DNA from: Atriophallophorus winterbourni
Lineage: Eukaryota > Platyhelminthes > Trematoda > Plagiorchiida > Microphallidae
NCBI GenBank assembly: GCA_013407085.1
Contig: JACCGJ010013165.1
Span: 1 to 64,000, forward strand
Direction of reading: 5' to 3'
Length of the DNA stretch: 64,000 nt
Positions 56,354 to 63,846 of this stretch are shown here, piece by piece. Within the stretch, counting starts at the first letter, position 1, and the number at the start of each line of letters is the position of its first letter. The translations under genes and the position numbers were made by a program. A model generated the notes under the pieces. The model saw only the letters and a program-made list of their open reading frames with translations. It was not told where the DNA came from and searched no databases.

Positions 56354-57980
56354 GCATGCACAATGTTGTACCAAAAGAATTTCCTTCAATTAGCTGCGTC
56401 CGTTATGGATAACCGATTTCTTTTCTTTTACTTTCGGGCATGTGACACCAAAAAAGGTAGAGATGCCACTTCAGAATTTTTGGATATTATATTCTGATAG
56501 ACGTTCATACTAAGAGCATCCTAGTGTTATCGTTTCAACTTTTTGTTTGCATCTTGAGGTTGATGCAAGATGTTGTTGTGACCAATGGCAGTGTAAGCGA
56601 GAAAGTTGGTGCTCAAATCCACTTACATATTCACATTCGTTTTTGTGACAGACGCGATAAAGTGCGCGGACTAGATCGTTTTCAGGTGGTTATAGTAGTT
56701 GAAGTAGTAGAAAGTTCCGATACTCCAAAGAATAAAACGTAATCATGTATGTATGACACAAGCCTGATGCATGCAAAGTGCCGCACCGTCACGGACTGTA
56801 CGTGGGATACTCATATACATCCAAAATCAGGTTCTGGATTGTAGTTAAGCGCATTGTGAATAATATAGCATGGTGACCAGTACCAGCAGAAGCAATTACG
56901 TACAGTTGGACGAAGATAAACGAAACTTAATGGACGCTGATTAGCAGCTAAGGACAACAAGGTGCGTTATATGTAATGCAATAAAAAAACAATAAGAAAA
57001 CGTACCCAAATTAGGTCGCCTGCATCCAAGGGGGAAATGAAGTGGAACACCCTTATCAAAATCAAGTTTATCCTTCAGCTGATCTTCATTTTCCTTTTCA
57101 AATTTGAGTCCTGTAATACATTAATAATAATGAAACGAAATGCAGACAACCTACCGATATCATCCCAAAGGTCTTCGGCAAGCTGACGGATATCTTCGGA
57201 TTCGTCTACCAGACCAGAAAGAATCAATGGCAGAAGTTTCGTGTGATATGAATAACGATCCGGCAACTCAAGAAGCCAACAACCGACCAGCTCAACAACA
57301 GAACGACGTACACTGGATGCATCATCAAACAAACGCTGTGTGAGTGGTGTCAGAAGTTGATCAACTAATTTTCCTTGGCTAAAGAGCATAATCGTGCCGA
57401 TAGCTTGAACTGTGTAAAGTCGAACCTTCGAATGTTGATGGACAAGGTTGCTGACAAGCGGACCGATAACAGATTCAGAAATTTGATAAAATCGATAGAT
57501 TTTTTTCTTAGCCACATCCTGAATAAGGGTACAACACAATTTCTTGACTTCGTGAAACGGATCCAGCAAGGAATGCTGGATAATCAAAAGAATATCGTCA
57601 ATATATGGTGAAATATCCACATTTTTTTCGAGTACAACTGAAATCAACTTTAGCGAATCCAATCGAAGCTCTTCCGCTGGTTCGACTATTTCATTCTGGC
57701 CAAAACGTTTCGCTAGCACAGGAAATAGTGTAGGTAAGATTGGCTGGATGTCTGTGGCGCGGACTAATAGTTCATGATTGGCTTTGATGGCTAATTCACG
57801 ATTGACTTCGATAGGATCGTTCAGACTTGCAGATAATGAGGACGCGTAGGCCGCAAGTGAAGATTCCAAATAAGTTGAAGAATTTGAAGAATCCGATAGA
57901 AACTCCAAAATTTCCGTCAAGGCTTTTTTACGAACAAACCGATTATCGTCGGTCAGAAGAGACAGGTTACGGTCGGACAT
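37149..57980 (-). CDS. DNAAF5: DNAAF5/HEATR2-like axonemal dynein assembly factor, nine exons
   Basis: A cytoplasmic HEAT-repeat protein needed to pre-assemble dynein arms before transport into motile cilia and flagella. Exons on the minus strand: 57980-57155, 57110-57006, 53263-52827, 51545-51129, 48906-48646, 45816-45508, about 41998-41718, about 39867-39555, 37478-37149; about 1,092 codons. Junctions use GT/AG and phases agree, except that the exon 7/8 join needs the weaker donor at 41717. HEAT-type helical pairs run throughout. Family blocks include SLLDPFHEVKKLCCTLI, ESVIGPLVSNLVHQHSKVRL, QRLFDDASSVRRSVVELVG, KENEDQLKDKLDFDKG, RRPNLG/CRELVYRSASRILP across an intron, HLILPACVWRAGRTAEAMRK and FYPNLIKRLNDTKDS. 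Vertebrate relatives have about 850 residues, so this one is longer, mainly in the middle. Expected to serve flame cells, larval cilia and sperm. Confidence 0.92.
37855..38092 (-). repeat. CATA-tailed SINE-like element in DNAAF5 intron 8
   Basis: Full-length minus copy; tail TGTATGTATG at 37856, head GCACATCCGTGCA at 38080-38092. Confidence 0.85.
38093..39054. other. DNAAF5 intron 8, no recognisable feature
   Basis: Unassigned intronic sequence. Confidence 0.35.
39055..39172 (-). repeat. CATA-tailed SINE-like element, diverged piece
   Basis: Blocks AAACTGTACGCGGGCTGAAA, GACAGACAGCGAAAATGG and GTGCAGCTCACTACCACTTG resemble the minus-strand family but are heavily mutated. Confidence 0.55.
39555..39867 (-). 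CDS. DNAAF5 exon 8
   Basis: Reads LPTLSHAVLSLLLTRLGALL, EATRKMACLNVTILF and YRFYPNLIKRLNDTKDS; donor GTAAGT at 39554. The 5' boundary is uncertain: the acceptor GAAGCAG gives a one-base start that needs phase 2 from exon 7. Confidence 0.75.
39880..41150. other. DNAAF5 intron 7, left part, no recognisable feature
   Basis: Unassigned intronic sequence with several short open frames that match nothing recognised. Confidence 0.35.
41158..41355 (+). repeat. 236-bp ribozyme repeat family, intact copy in DNAAF5 intron 7
   Basis: Runs from GGCTCATGTGATTGAACAGG through TTGGTCGTACCAACCTTATC and the hammerhead to GATAGAAATGCATGCAAATG. Confidence 0.8.
41272..41333 (+). ncRNA. Type I hammerhead ribozyme, 236-bp family
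   Basis: Distal stem I CTGTC/GATAG; proximal CTAC/GTGG; core CTGACGA; stem II GTGC, loop AAACA, GTAC (one G-T); core GAAA; minimal stem III ACC/GGT; triplet GTC. The N7 position is C, which hammerheads allow. The stem I internal loop contains a GT run. Confidence 0.8.
41718..41998 (-). CDS. DNAAF5 exon 7
   Basis: Acceptor TTCTTCTCACAG. Reads LASPALLSRCLTHLILPACV, WRAGRTAEAMRKAAVTCLVA and ECVRKLLGSQIDVNAE. Two donors are possible: GTAGGT (exon end 41722) or GTTGCA (exon end 41718). Only the second matches the phase of exon 8, unless a small exon was missed. Confidence 0.8.
42010..43505. other. DNAAF5 intron 6, no recognisable feature
   Basis: Unassigned intronic sequence. Confidence 0.35.
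43508..43730 (-). repeat. CATA-tailed SINE-like element in DNAAF5 intron 6
   Basis: Near full length: tail side GAATGTATGAAATCACAAG, then ACCAGGCCTAGACAAATATG, head side GCATGCAGCTCACTACCAGT and GATTGCACATCCA. Confidence 0.85.
44060..44400 (-). mobile_element. Penelope-like element remnant, internally deleted
   Basis: One minus frame (44073-44345) starts with MVSIDMGALFANVDPIITLQ, a reverse-transcriptase-like block. It ends with CIEFDNVGVQQRSIISYMKR and LRAKVVEVTNAVKSV, equivalent to the end of the GIY-YIG region at 34330-34440. Most of the reverse transcriptase and the nuclease core are missing between them. Confidence 0.65.
45508..45816 (-). CDS. DNAAF5 exon 6
   Basis: Acceptor AAATTTTTAG, donor GTATGT; 103 codons, phase 0 both ends. 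Reads LLERLEASQTESGSWHPRSV, IFSRCLQTAGPSLLAND and LRLRGLMLLTRLTDNGPVR. Confidence 0.9.
46025..46248. mobile_element. piggyBac-like MITE, 224 bp, in DNAAF5 intron 5
   Basis: Flanked by TTAA at 46021-46024 and 46249-46252. Ends CCCATTGTCTAGTGACGGTAA and, reversed, CCCTTTGTCTACGGTAAT. The internal TAGTTACC motif is repeated. It has no coding capacity. A second copy, split by a SINE, is at 27603-28169. Its ends differ from those of the 2.2-kb piggyBac at 28920, so that element is probably not its source. Confidence 0.88.
46345..47130 (-). mobile_element. LINE 3' coding fragment split by a SINE-like element
   Basis: Minus strand: LNISWIDKMSNAALLSKAGL before the SINE, then LLRWLGHVYRMESGRVPKDL and RPHLRYNDVCKRYMKAFGM after it, and a diverged finger-like tail to about 46345. 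Same LINE type as 24290-25985. Confidence 0.82.
46782..47016 (-). repeat. CATA-tailed SINE-like element inserted in a LINE
   Basis: Full-length minus copy from TGGTATGAAAGCACAAGCCT to GATTGTACATCCGTGC. The LINE coding sequence continues on both sides; imperfect TAGTA/CATAGTA flanks suggest the duplication. Confidence 0.82.
47388..47452 (+). repeat. CATA-tailed SINE-like element, 3' end only
   Basis: From GACCACGTGCAGTCTCTGAC to GGCTTGTGCTTTCATACCA. Confidence 0.8.
47457..47620 (+). repeat. 236-bp ribozyme repeat family, degenerate copy
   Basis: Blocks AACTTTGTTTACCACAGTTC, TACCCGATGACGGCAAACAG and AGAAACCGGTCGTTATATG follow the family order. The core reads CCGATGA, and an A sits where the base closing stem II should pair, so it is likely inactive. 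Confidence 0.7.
47905..48215 (+). mobile_element. LINE 3' tail fragment
   Basis: Matches the end of the LINE at 25675-25985: GCGAGTTGGG, GACCGCTCACATTGG, CTGCGGGAGAGATTGTTC-like and CGACCGAAGGAGGCCAACA. Confidence 0.75.
48646..48906 (-). CDS. DNAAF5 exon 5
   Basis: Acceptor ACTACGCCGCAG, donor GTAAAA; 87 codons, phase 0 both ends. Reads IRSMLFQIILALGAVWTDAD and SFIQLILEATRRLASCERD, then DVDRLYIKHMPK. Confidence 0.88.
49240..49348 (+). repeat. CATA-tailed SINE-like element, 5'-truncated
   Basis: Starts at GTATATGTCTAGGCCTGGGC and ends in CATA repeats. Confidence 0.85.
49468..49533 (-). repeat. CATA-tailed SINE-like element, 3' end
   Basis: GTATGGTATGAAAGCACAAG, GCCTGATCCAGGCAAGGTGC and GACTGCGCGTGGGCTT. 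Confidence 0.8.
49985..50105 (-). repeat. Dispersed repeat, copy of the one at 2500-2665
   Basis: Shares the CTTATATGGGCA, CTGTCCC and CACTTCG blocks on the minus strand. Confidence 0.5.
50166..51128. other. DNAAF5 intron 4, no recognisable feature
   Basis: Unassigned intronic sequence between a dispersed repeat and exon 4. Confidence 0.35.
51129..51545 (-). CDS. DNAAF5 exon 4
   Basis: Acceptor CAAAATTACAG, donor GTTAGT; 139 codons, phase 0. Reads LWWDLTKSCLDRCTESAAPA, GYLLLLAGLLSGSSF, SMRTILHSIVFHLSGDDFLS and YFERLQNSANILVCDTK. Confidence 0.9.
51657..51692 (+). repeat. CATA-tailed SINE-like element, short 3' remnant
   Basis: TGTGCCGCACTTTGACTGGA then TAAAGCTTTATATG resembles the family's 3' end. 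Confidence 0.45.
51700..52820. other. DNAAF5 intron 3, no recognisable feature
   Basis: Unassigned intronic sequence. Confidence 0.35.
52827..53263 (-). CDS. DNAAF5 exon 3
   Basis: Acceptor CAATCACTGCAG, donor GTCAGT. Reads CRELVYRSASRILPALCRDL, AASLIPVIILHLEEATTQHT, MPLSVNQTGPQTLVPRIPSR and LGVVQHLLLAAELTGSMVK. Phase 1 in, phase 0 out. Confidence 0.93.
53645..54010 (-). repeat. 236-bp ribozyme repeat family, head-to-tail tandem, 1.5 units
   Basis: Equivalent points lie 235-236 bp apart: AACAAG at 53645 and 53881, CACATGAG near 53703 and 53939, TTGCATGCAT near 53766 and 54001. The first unit is complete and contains a degenerate hammerhead (53783-53836). The second stops before the ribozyme. 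Confidence 0.85.
53783..53836 (-). ncRNA. Hammerhead fold, 236-bp family, degenerate
   Basis: Minus strand: CTGTAC, CTAC, CTGATGA, GCGC, AAACA, GCAC, GAAG, CCGGTC, GTGG. The CTGATGA core is intact, but GAAG replaces GAAA and stem II has a mismatch. Confidence 0.65.
54085..54260 (+). repeat. 236-bp ribozyme repeat family, plus-strand copy
   Basis: From TTGATCGTACCAACCTTATA through ATACAAGCGCAACTTGTTAA and the hammerhead to GACAGAAATGCATGCAAATG. It lies inverted to the tandem pair just upstream. Confidence 0.85.
54184..54239 (+). ncRNA. Type I hammerhead ribozyme, 236-bp family, best copy
   Basis: Distal stem I CTGTC/GACAG (perfect); internal loop; proximal CTAC/GTGG; core CTGATGA; stem II GTGC, loop AAACA, GCAC (perfect); core GAAA; minimal stem III ACC/GGT; cleavage triplet GTC followed by GTGG. 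All invariant core nucleotides are present. Confidence 0.88.
54261..54947. other. DNAAF5 intron 2, no recognisable feature
   Basis: An open plus frame (54468-54767) has no recognised domain; no repeat shared with the rest of the window was seen. Confidence 0.35.
54948..56300 (+). mobile_element. LINE with 5' UTR, endonuclease start and reverse transcriptase pieces
   Basis: 54948-55150 matches the 5'-UTR-like repeat at 18930-19110. Coding remnants: VTALQETRIPGFGMLKERD with HGVGFAMQNSL (endonuclease), then FEDRQGVRKYVFLLPR (equivalent to the GVKQGCVLAPTL block), and ICDLLFVDDAAIIAHSLHQ (catalytic block, FADD changed to FVDD). Internal deletions and frameshifts. A SINE fragment is nested at 56059-56138. 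Confidence 0.75.
56059..56138 (+). repeat. 5'-truncated copy of the tRNA-headed ribozyme SINE, with target-site duplication
   Basis: Perfect 12-bp duplication TAGTGAATGTGA at 56047-56058 and 56139-56150, inside LINE sequence that is continuous once the insert is removed (compare 25003-25030). The insert starts GTCCAGTGCTTCCATTATGG, only 3-5 nt upstream of the point where the full SINE's hammerhead would cut, and runs to the SINE 3' end. Confidence 0.88.
56303..56354. repeat. AT dinucleotide microsatellite
   Basis: About 50 bp of alternating A and T with one register shift, directly after the LINE fragment. Confidence 0.95.
56745..56808 (-). repeat. CATA-tailed SINE-like element, 3' end
   Basis: CATGTATGTATGACACAAGC, then GCAAAGTGCCGCACCGTCAC and GTACGTGGGA. 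Confidence 0.8.
57006..57110 (-). CDS. DNAAF5 exon 2
   Basis: Acceptor TGTATTACAG, donor GTACGT; phase 1 in and out. Reads LKFEKENEDQLKDKLDFDKG and VPLHFPLGCRRPNLG, the most family-specific block of the gene. Confidence 0.94.
57155..57980 (-). CDS. DNAAF5 exon 1 with start codon
   Basis: ATG at 57980-57978; donor GTAGGT at 57154. 275 codons plus one base, all HEAT-like helices; ends RQLAEDLWDDI. No signal peptide or membrane segment. Confidence 0.93.
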
Positions 57981-58129
57981 TCTCGTGCAAAGCAGAGAAA
58001 GTTCAAAATTGATTTCAAATCATTTAGAATTGCGAAGAAAACAACACTGGAAAAAAACATCATAAGTAATAAAAAATATTGCGTCCAAGTATAGGCAACA
58101 ATGAAAAACCGTCAAACTTGAAAATCATT

Positions 58130-58304
58130 ATACACGTATTTATGAAAGCGAAAGCCTGATCCATGCAAGTGCAGCACAGTCATTGACTGCAAATCGGCTA
58201 AGATAATGACAGCTTGCCCAAGTCTAGAAAGATGTAATAAAGAAAAATAGAAAGAGTAATGCCAATGAGACTCCAGCGTGTTTTCGCATGCAGCTCACTA
58301 CCAT
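58130..58304 (-). repeat. CATA-tailed SINE-like element
   Basis: Upstream of DNAAF5 exon 1. Tail side ACGTATTTATGAAAGCGAAA, then GCCCAAGTCTAGAAAGATGT, head truncated after GCATGCAGCTCACTACCATC. Confidence 0.8.
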
Positions 58305-58344
58305 CATCTCATCATCACATATAGCATTACACCGGTAGCATGTA

Positions 58345-60560
58345 CCGAATGCTTAACTGCCACACAACCATGAAAAAGTAAAAGCCTAAAAAATGGGTAA
58401 GGATGGGACTTAAATAGCTACGGATTCTATAGAAGAGTATGCAAAAACAAACTGGGATGAGGTGCCCACACTTCGAATGGAACATGCATTCAATCTTGTT
58501 TTGTGGACGAGTAGAGCGACATCAGCATGACAGCTTCCTTGCGGCTTTTATTGCGATGCATCATAACAAGATTTTGTCGTCAGTCTGCTTGACGACATAC
58601 AAGGTTAGGCAAACACTCCAAGGAGATGCTTAGTACAAGACCGCGATTGAACACGGTTTCGGGACATATCCTGAAGCGTAACTAGCCATTGCGGTATCTG
58701 ATCGCGGGGACACCAGCCTGGAAGACGCGCTGTGCCGACTTTGGAAAGGTTACTAGTAAGGGTTTTTAACTGCCTATGCCATGTGACGGTTCGGCCACCC
58801 CGAGATTTACGCAATCAGGATGCGACGTCCCGAAAAGAATCCATTTCAGATGTCGGAGGTCAGGCATCCGTAAAACGTGACCCAACCATTGTAACCTATG
58901 CAGGTTGATCTGCTTCTCTATATCAATATTACTATCGAACAAGTTATTTTGGAGAGCATCGGCGTGTATGCGATTGTAACAGCTAACTCCTAAAATGTTG
59001 CGGAGACATCGGTTATCAAATACTTGGATACGCTGAATGTGTTCTTTACGTAAGGTTCAAGTTCGCACCCATACAGTAGCACAGCCCGAACTGTCGCTTT
59101 ATAGACTCTACCCTTCAGTAACAGAGACAGTCCTTTCTGAGGTGACCTAGGTTGCGGAATGCTACGGTCGCTTTCGAAATGCGTGCCGAGACCTCGTCAT
59201 TTAACGATGCAGAATTATTGATACAACAACCGAGATACGTAAAACGATCCACAATTTCAAGCGCCTGATTGTCAAGTAGTCAAGTTCTGTTCGATAAGTC
59301 GATGTCATGCAGCATGACAGCGCACTTTGAGGGTGCGAAACGCATTACAAATGCGGGCACAATACTAGCTAGGTTGTTCAGTATCGCCTGTGCATTTGTG
59401 AACGAGTCGAAGAGCATAACTCTATCATCAGCATAGTCCAAGTCGAGAAGCTTGGCGCCAAGCATTATGTGAACTCCGAAAGCTGGGGCTCCTTCGTTGT
59501 ATAATTCCTTGATGGCATCAATTACAAAGTTGAACAAAAACGGAGAAATCGAACATCCTTGTCGGACGCCACTTGTGGTGGGTAATTCGGGTGAGAGTTC
59601 GTTGTAAACCTTAACGCATCCGGATGCATGAGCACAAAGTGCACGTAGTAGGTTGACATACTTTTGCGGAACGCCTTTACATAGCAAGGTGTTAAACATG
59701 ACATTTCGATCCACTGAATCAAATGCTCCTTCAAAGTTTAAAAATATGGCTATTGTCGATTTTCCATGTGTGCCGCAGTTTTAAGACCTGTTGAAGAGTA
59801 AAAATGTGGTCCACACAGCCTCTGCCAGGCCGGAAGCCAGCTTGCTGCTCTCAGATCTGTGATTCCATATGTGATGTTAATCTTCGTTGACATATGGACG
59901 CTAATAATCTCGAAATGATAGGAGTGAAACTTATCCCACGGTGATTAGAGCATGAAATTCGCACACTTTTTTAAATATAGGTATGATAACCGATTCTCCC
60001 CAACTCTGAGGGACGGATTCTGACAACCACACTTCACGGATGAGATTGCCTAATGTACTGGTTGACTTGGCCACTTTTGAACAAAACAGACGGTATATCA
60101 TTGGGGACAGCAGCTTTGAATCGTTTCATGGATTTGATACATGCTTTAATTTATAAATCATTAGGGGGATCTACGCTAACAGATCAAGGATCACACTGCT
60201 TCAAATGAGGGAATGATTCTGTTGCAGGCGAAAAGCTGAATTGTTCTTCAAAATGTGCGGCCCAGCGTGAGAGGCAACGATTCTTATTAGTGAGAAAAGT
60301 ACCGTCTATTTTCAGTGATAGTCTCACACTTCATTTTTCGTAGGCCCCGTAGATCAAATAAGTTAGAAGAGTTTTCGCACGTTACCCACATTATTTGCTA
60401 TTTCCATTTGTTCGACCTTATTTAGCTACCACTTTTCTCTGTCTATTCTTAAGCTCCGTTTACGTTCATTCCTTACGCGTCTACATTGTATTCTGTCCAA
60501 GACCATGAGATATTTGGCGTCGCTGGCGAAGAATATCTATAGAGCGGGGTGAAATCCAGT
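58345..60560 (-). mobile_element. RTE-like LINE, copy 2
   Basis: Longest RTE-like copy. On the minus strand: DGTFLTNKNRCLSRWAAHF (linker before the polymerase), the AFDxxDRNVMFNTLLCKGV region, GVRQGCSISPFLFNFVIDAI, LLDLDYADDRVMLF (catalytic YADD), and a shared C-terminal part with CPRDQIPQWLVTLQ. One frame of 144 codons is open at 59280-59714, but the whole is broken by stops and frameshifts. The endonuclease is missing. Closely similar to 14985-16540. Confidence 0.85.
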
Positions 60561-60808
60561 GGGACTTTGGGGTTGATTGTGTAGTCTCACAGGCTATTGC
60601 GGCGAACCTCATAAAACCCTATATTCTTGGTTCGCCTTCACTTTTCGGCAGTGCACACAGATGGCAACTGGGAGTGAGATAAGTAAGCGTGGTCCTTATA
60701 AATTTCTTGAAATGTGGGCTGAGATAATTTTACGACCGCAATGCATTTCCCATTTGAAGGATTGTACCGGAAAACGAAGTGAGAAAGCTACAGCACAAAG
60801 AGATGATC

Positions 60809-61003
60809 GGTTAGCGAGGGTAAACCTCCGCATGTTCATTATGTAATAGTTTACAGTTTACATAAAACCTCTTTTCCCTCTTTCAGCTTGCCATTGGTGC
60901 TTTTGTACTTCAGCAATAAACTTCCATTCAAATCACTCGTGCTTCCGTCTGAACCAGTCTGTTTGCGAATCTAGAGTTTTCCAGTGACTGTGAAACATAA
61001 CAA
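60809..61003 (+). repeat. 5' LTR of the Gypsy-type element
   Basis: Ends AAACATAACA. Contains AATAAA (60915-60920). The start is slightly changed from the TGTTAG of the other LTR. About 4 bp downstream the TTGGCGACGGGG stretch is the candidate primer-binding site; the tRNA was not identified. Confidence 0.88.
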
Positions 61004-61036
61004 TTTGGCGACGGGGTATTACTGAATCCACATACA

Positions 61037-61705
61037 ATGTCTATACCATTAGAAGATGTATCAAAGCTTCTTCGCGATCAACAGGCGCTGTTTGAACAAA
61101 GTCAAATGCGCATGATCGAATTACTCACACAACGTCTAAACTCTATAGCAACGGTTGGATCGTCTCATGTGCAGTCTGCAACAATAGATTCTGTATCTGC
61201 TACCATCACTGAGTTTCATTACGAACCTTCATCGGGACAAACATTCGATGCCTGGTACAAGCGCTGGGAGGACACCTTTCAGCATGAGCTCAGCAGCAAG
61301 GATCCAGCCTGGAAAGCACGTTTACTGGTTAGGAAGCTTAGCACGGTTGAACATGAACGTTTTACCAATTTTATCTTGCCGAAACAACCCAAAGATCTCA
61401 CCTTTGGGGAAACGGTAGCTCAGCTCCGTGAAATATTCGGCGACCAAGCTTCATTGTTCAATCTTCGATACAACTGTCTGAAGTTATCCAAGACAGCTAC
61501 CGACGACTATGTCACATTTGCAGGAATCGTCAACCGAGAGTGCGAAAGGTTCCAGTTGAAATCACTGACCGAAGATCAGTTCAAATGCCTCATATTTGTT
61601 GCTGGTCTCTCTTCTCACAATGATTCAGACATCCGTATGCGGTTGCTATCCATATTGGACCAAAATCCTAATATGACTGTTCAAGATCTAACCATCGAAT
61701 GTTAA
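61037..61705 (+). pseudogene. Gypsy-type gag, ended by an in-frame stop
   Basis: 222 codons with a capsid-like helical domain: SSGQTFDAWYKRWEDTFQHE, RLLVRKLSTVEHERFTNFI, TFGETVAQLREIFGD and CLIFVAGLSSHNDSDIRMRL. TAA at 61703-61705 interrupts a frame that otherwise continues into the zinc knuckle CQTCNRRGHKEGFC (about 61730-61771) and the protease, so gag and pol were probably one reading frame. Confidence 0.85.
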
Positions 61706-62240
61706 CGTCTGCTAAATCTTAAGCACCAATGCCAGACATGCAATCGCAGAGGTCACAAGGAAGGATTCTGTCCTCCGAACAGTACTGATGATAAAAAGAT
61801 TCGTCATCCGCGAAAACGGATTTTACAAAAGTCTACATTTTCGAAGCGTTCTCAGTCTAACTCAGTGTACGCTACTTTTAAAGTTGATTTCGAATCTCGC
61901 CGACAATTCATCACTATATGTATAAATCAGACGCCAGTACGCCTGCAGTTGGATACTGCCTCTGACATAACTATAATCTCACATGCTACTTGGGATCTTA
62001 TCGGAAAACCTTCCGTATGCCCCACTGAACATTGTGCTCAAGATGCTTCAGGAAATCCCCTACAGATATCTGGTGAGCTAAATTGTGACGTCTCCTTCAG
62101 AAATGCAAAATTCACCGGAACTTTTTATCTGACAGAGCATGCGCAGCTAAACTTACTTGGTCTCGATTGGATGGAAAAACTAAATTTGTGGAATTTACCT
62201 CTGAATTCTGTGTGCAATAGCGTCTCTCTTGCTCATACAG
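61706..62240 (+). pseudogene. Gypsy-type zinc knuckle and aspartic protease
   Basis: After the CCHC knuckle and a basic linker comes the retropepsin core: ICINQTPVRLQLDTASDITI (catalytic DTAS, with alanine in place of the usual glycine), SHATWDLIGKP, then LLGLDWMEKLNLW. The sequence then passes straight into post-RNase H sequence. Confidence 0.82.
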
Positions 62241-63654
62241 CAGATTCTGAACCACATGAAGATGCGGTTATCGCTTCAATCACTCTTGAATCAGAAGTCA
62301 GCAGTGTTCTCACTACATCAATCCGTGCGCTTCCAGTCACTTCAGCCATGGTTTGTGAAGCTACTGCCCATGATCCACTACTTCAACGAGTCCTCGAACA
62401 TATCCGTACCAATTGGCCGTCACAGTGCCCAACTCATGCCTTTTTACCAACGCCGTTGTTCTTTGTCAGAAGTCAATGGTTGTATATTGTTTGCTCATCG
62501 CGTGGTTGTGCCCACCCAATTGCAGCGAAAAGTTTTGGTTCAGTTTCATAACGGACATCCAGGTATTAATCGCATGAAGGCACTAGCACGAAGTTATGTT
62601 TATTGGCCTGGATTGGATCAGCAGATTTCAGATTTAGTACGCAATTGTTCTAAGTGTCAAATGTCAGCAAAATCTCCACCCAAATCAGTTTTGTTTTCTT
62701 GGCCTCCACCTCAATCTCCCTGGTCACGTTTGCATATCGACTTTGCAGGACCAATAGATGGTTAACAGTACTTAATCCTTGTTGATGCCTACAGCAAATG
62801 GCCCGAAATATTTCCCATGGATCGTATAACATCTGAAGCCACCATCATGAAAATTCGTCATATTTTCAGTCGCTTCGGCGTTCCAGACATTTTGGTGTCA
62901 GATAACGGTACTGCTTTTACCTCCGCAATTTTTGCCGAGTTCTGTCAACTCAACAACATACAACACATCCGTTCACCGCCTTACCACCCGCAATCCAACG
63001 GGCAGGCAGAACGTTTTGTTGACACATTCAAACGAGCCATCTCTAAACTCAGGGGAGAGGAGACCATACCAGAAATCATAGAAACATTCCTGATTAACTA
63101 TAGAGCAACTCCAAACCCAAACGTTCCGAATAACTGTTCTCCAGCGAAAGCTTTAATGAACAGAAAGTTACGTTTGCCAATTGATGCAATATACCCGGTT
63201 GCACCAAAAACTATCACTAGGAACACTGCGATGCAAGAACGATTCAATCGTCGTCACAATGCAAAAAGCGAGTGTTTACACCTGGTCAGGTCGTACTTGC
63301 GAAGGATTATCGTGGAGGTGTTGAGAAATGGACACAAGGTCGTATTCTACGCCGTTCCGGTAATGTAACTTACGACGTCGACATTCAGTCTTCAGTCTGG
63401 GTTCGGCATGCCAATCAATTATTACCCTCAAATGTGCATACGATGAACAGTCCTAGAGACAATGTTCCACTTGACATTCTCCTCGACACATTCGAACTAC
63501 GTCCGTCTACAAATGTTGCCGCCTCTCCGGAAACTCCTGATTTACGAAATCTTTGTACTCCACGAAGACGGACTGATCGAGTCCGGCATCCCGTTGCTCA
63601 CATGCAAATCGACCCAAGGCAACGTTCATACAAGGCAAGAACTCAAAGGGGAGG
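62241..63654 (+). pseudogene. Gypsy-type integrase with frameshifts and one stop
   Basis: Zinc-binding HHCC region (FHNGHPGINRMKALAR ... CSKCQ), catalytic core with HIDFAGP, VSDNGTAF and HPQSNGQAERFVDTFKRA giving D, D and E, and a C-terminal part starting VVLAKDYRGGVEKWTQGRI. Breaks: a frame change near 62490, TAA at 62763-62765, and another frame change near 63265. Confidence 0.87.
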
Positions 63655-63846
63655 TGTTAGGAGGATAACCTCCGAATGTTCATTATGTAATAGTTTACAG
63701 TTTACATAAAACCTCTTTTCCCTCTTTCAGCTTGCCATTGGTGCTTTTGTACTTCAGCAATAAACTTCCATTCAAATCACTCGTGCTTCCGTCTGAACCA
63801 GTCTGTTTGCGAATCTAGAGTTTTCCAGTGACTGTGAAACATAACA
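63655..63846 (+). repeat. 3' LTR of the Gypsy-type element
   Basis: Starts TGTTAGGAGG and ends ATAACA, so TG...CA with a short inverted terminal TGTTA/TAACA. AATAAA at 63759-63764. Beyond the first 25 bp it is practically identical to the 5' LTR. Confidence 0.92.

Larger units (their letters stand above)
60809..63846 (+). mobile_element. Gypsy-type LTR retrotransposon lacking reverse transcriptase and RNase H
   Basis: Two near-identical LTRs of about 195 bp bracket a 2.65-kb interior with gag, one CCHC zinc knuckle, an aspartic protease and an integrase, and a polypurine tract (AAAGGGGAGG) against the 3' LTR. Reverse transcriptase and RNase H are absent. Clear flanking duplications were not seen. 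The proteins look like K02A2.6-type Gypsy polyproteins. Confidence 0.9.

Noticed and set aside
61037..63709. Host gene acquired from a retroelement
   Set aside because: LTRs, polypurine tract, stop codons and frameshifts show a decayed LTR element and not a domesticated gene.
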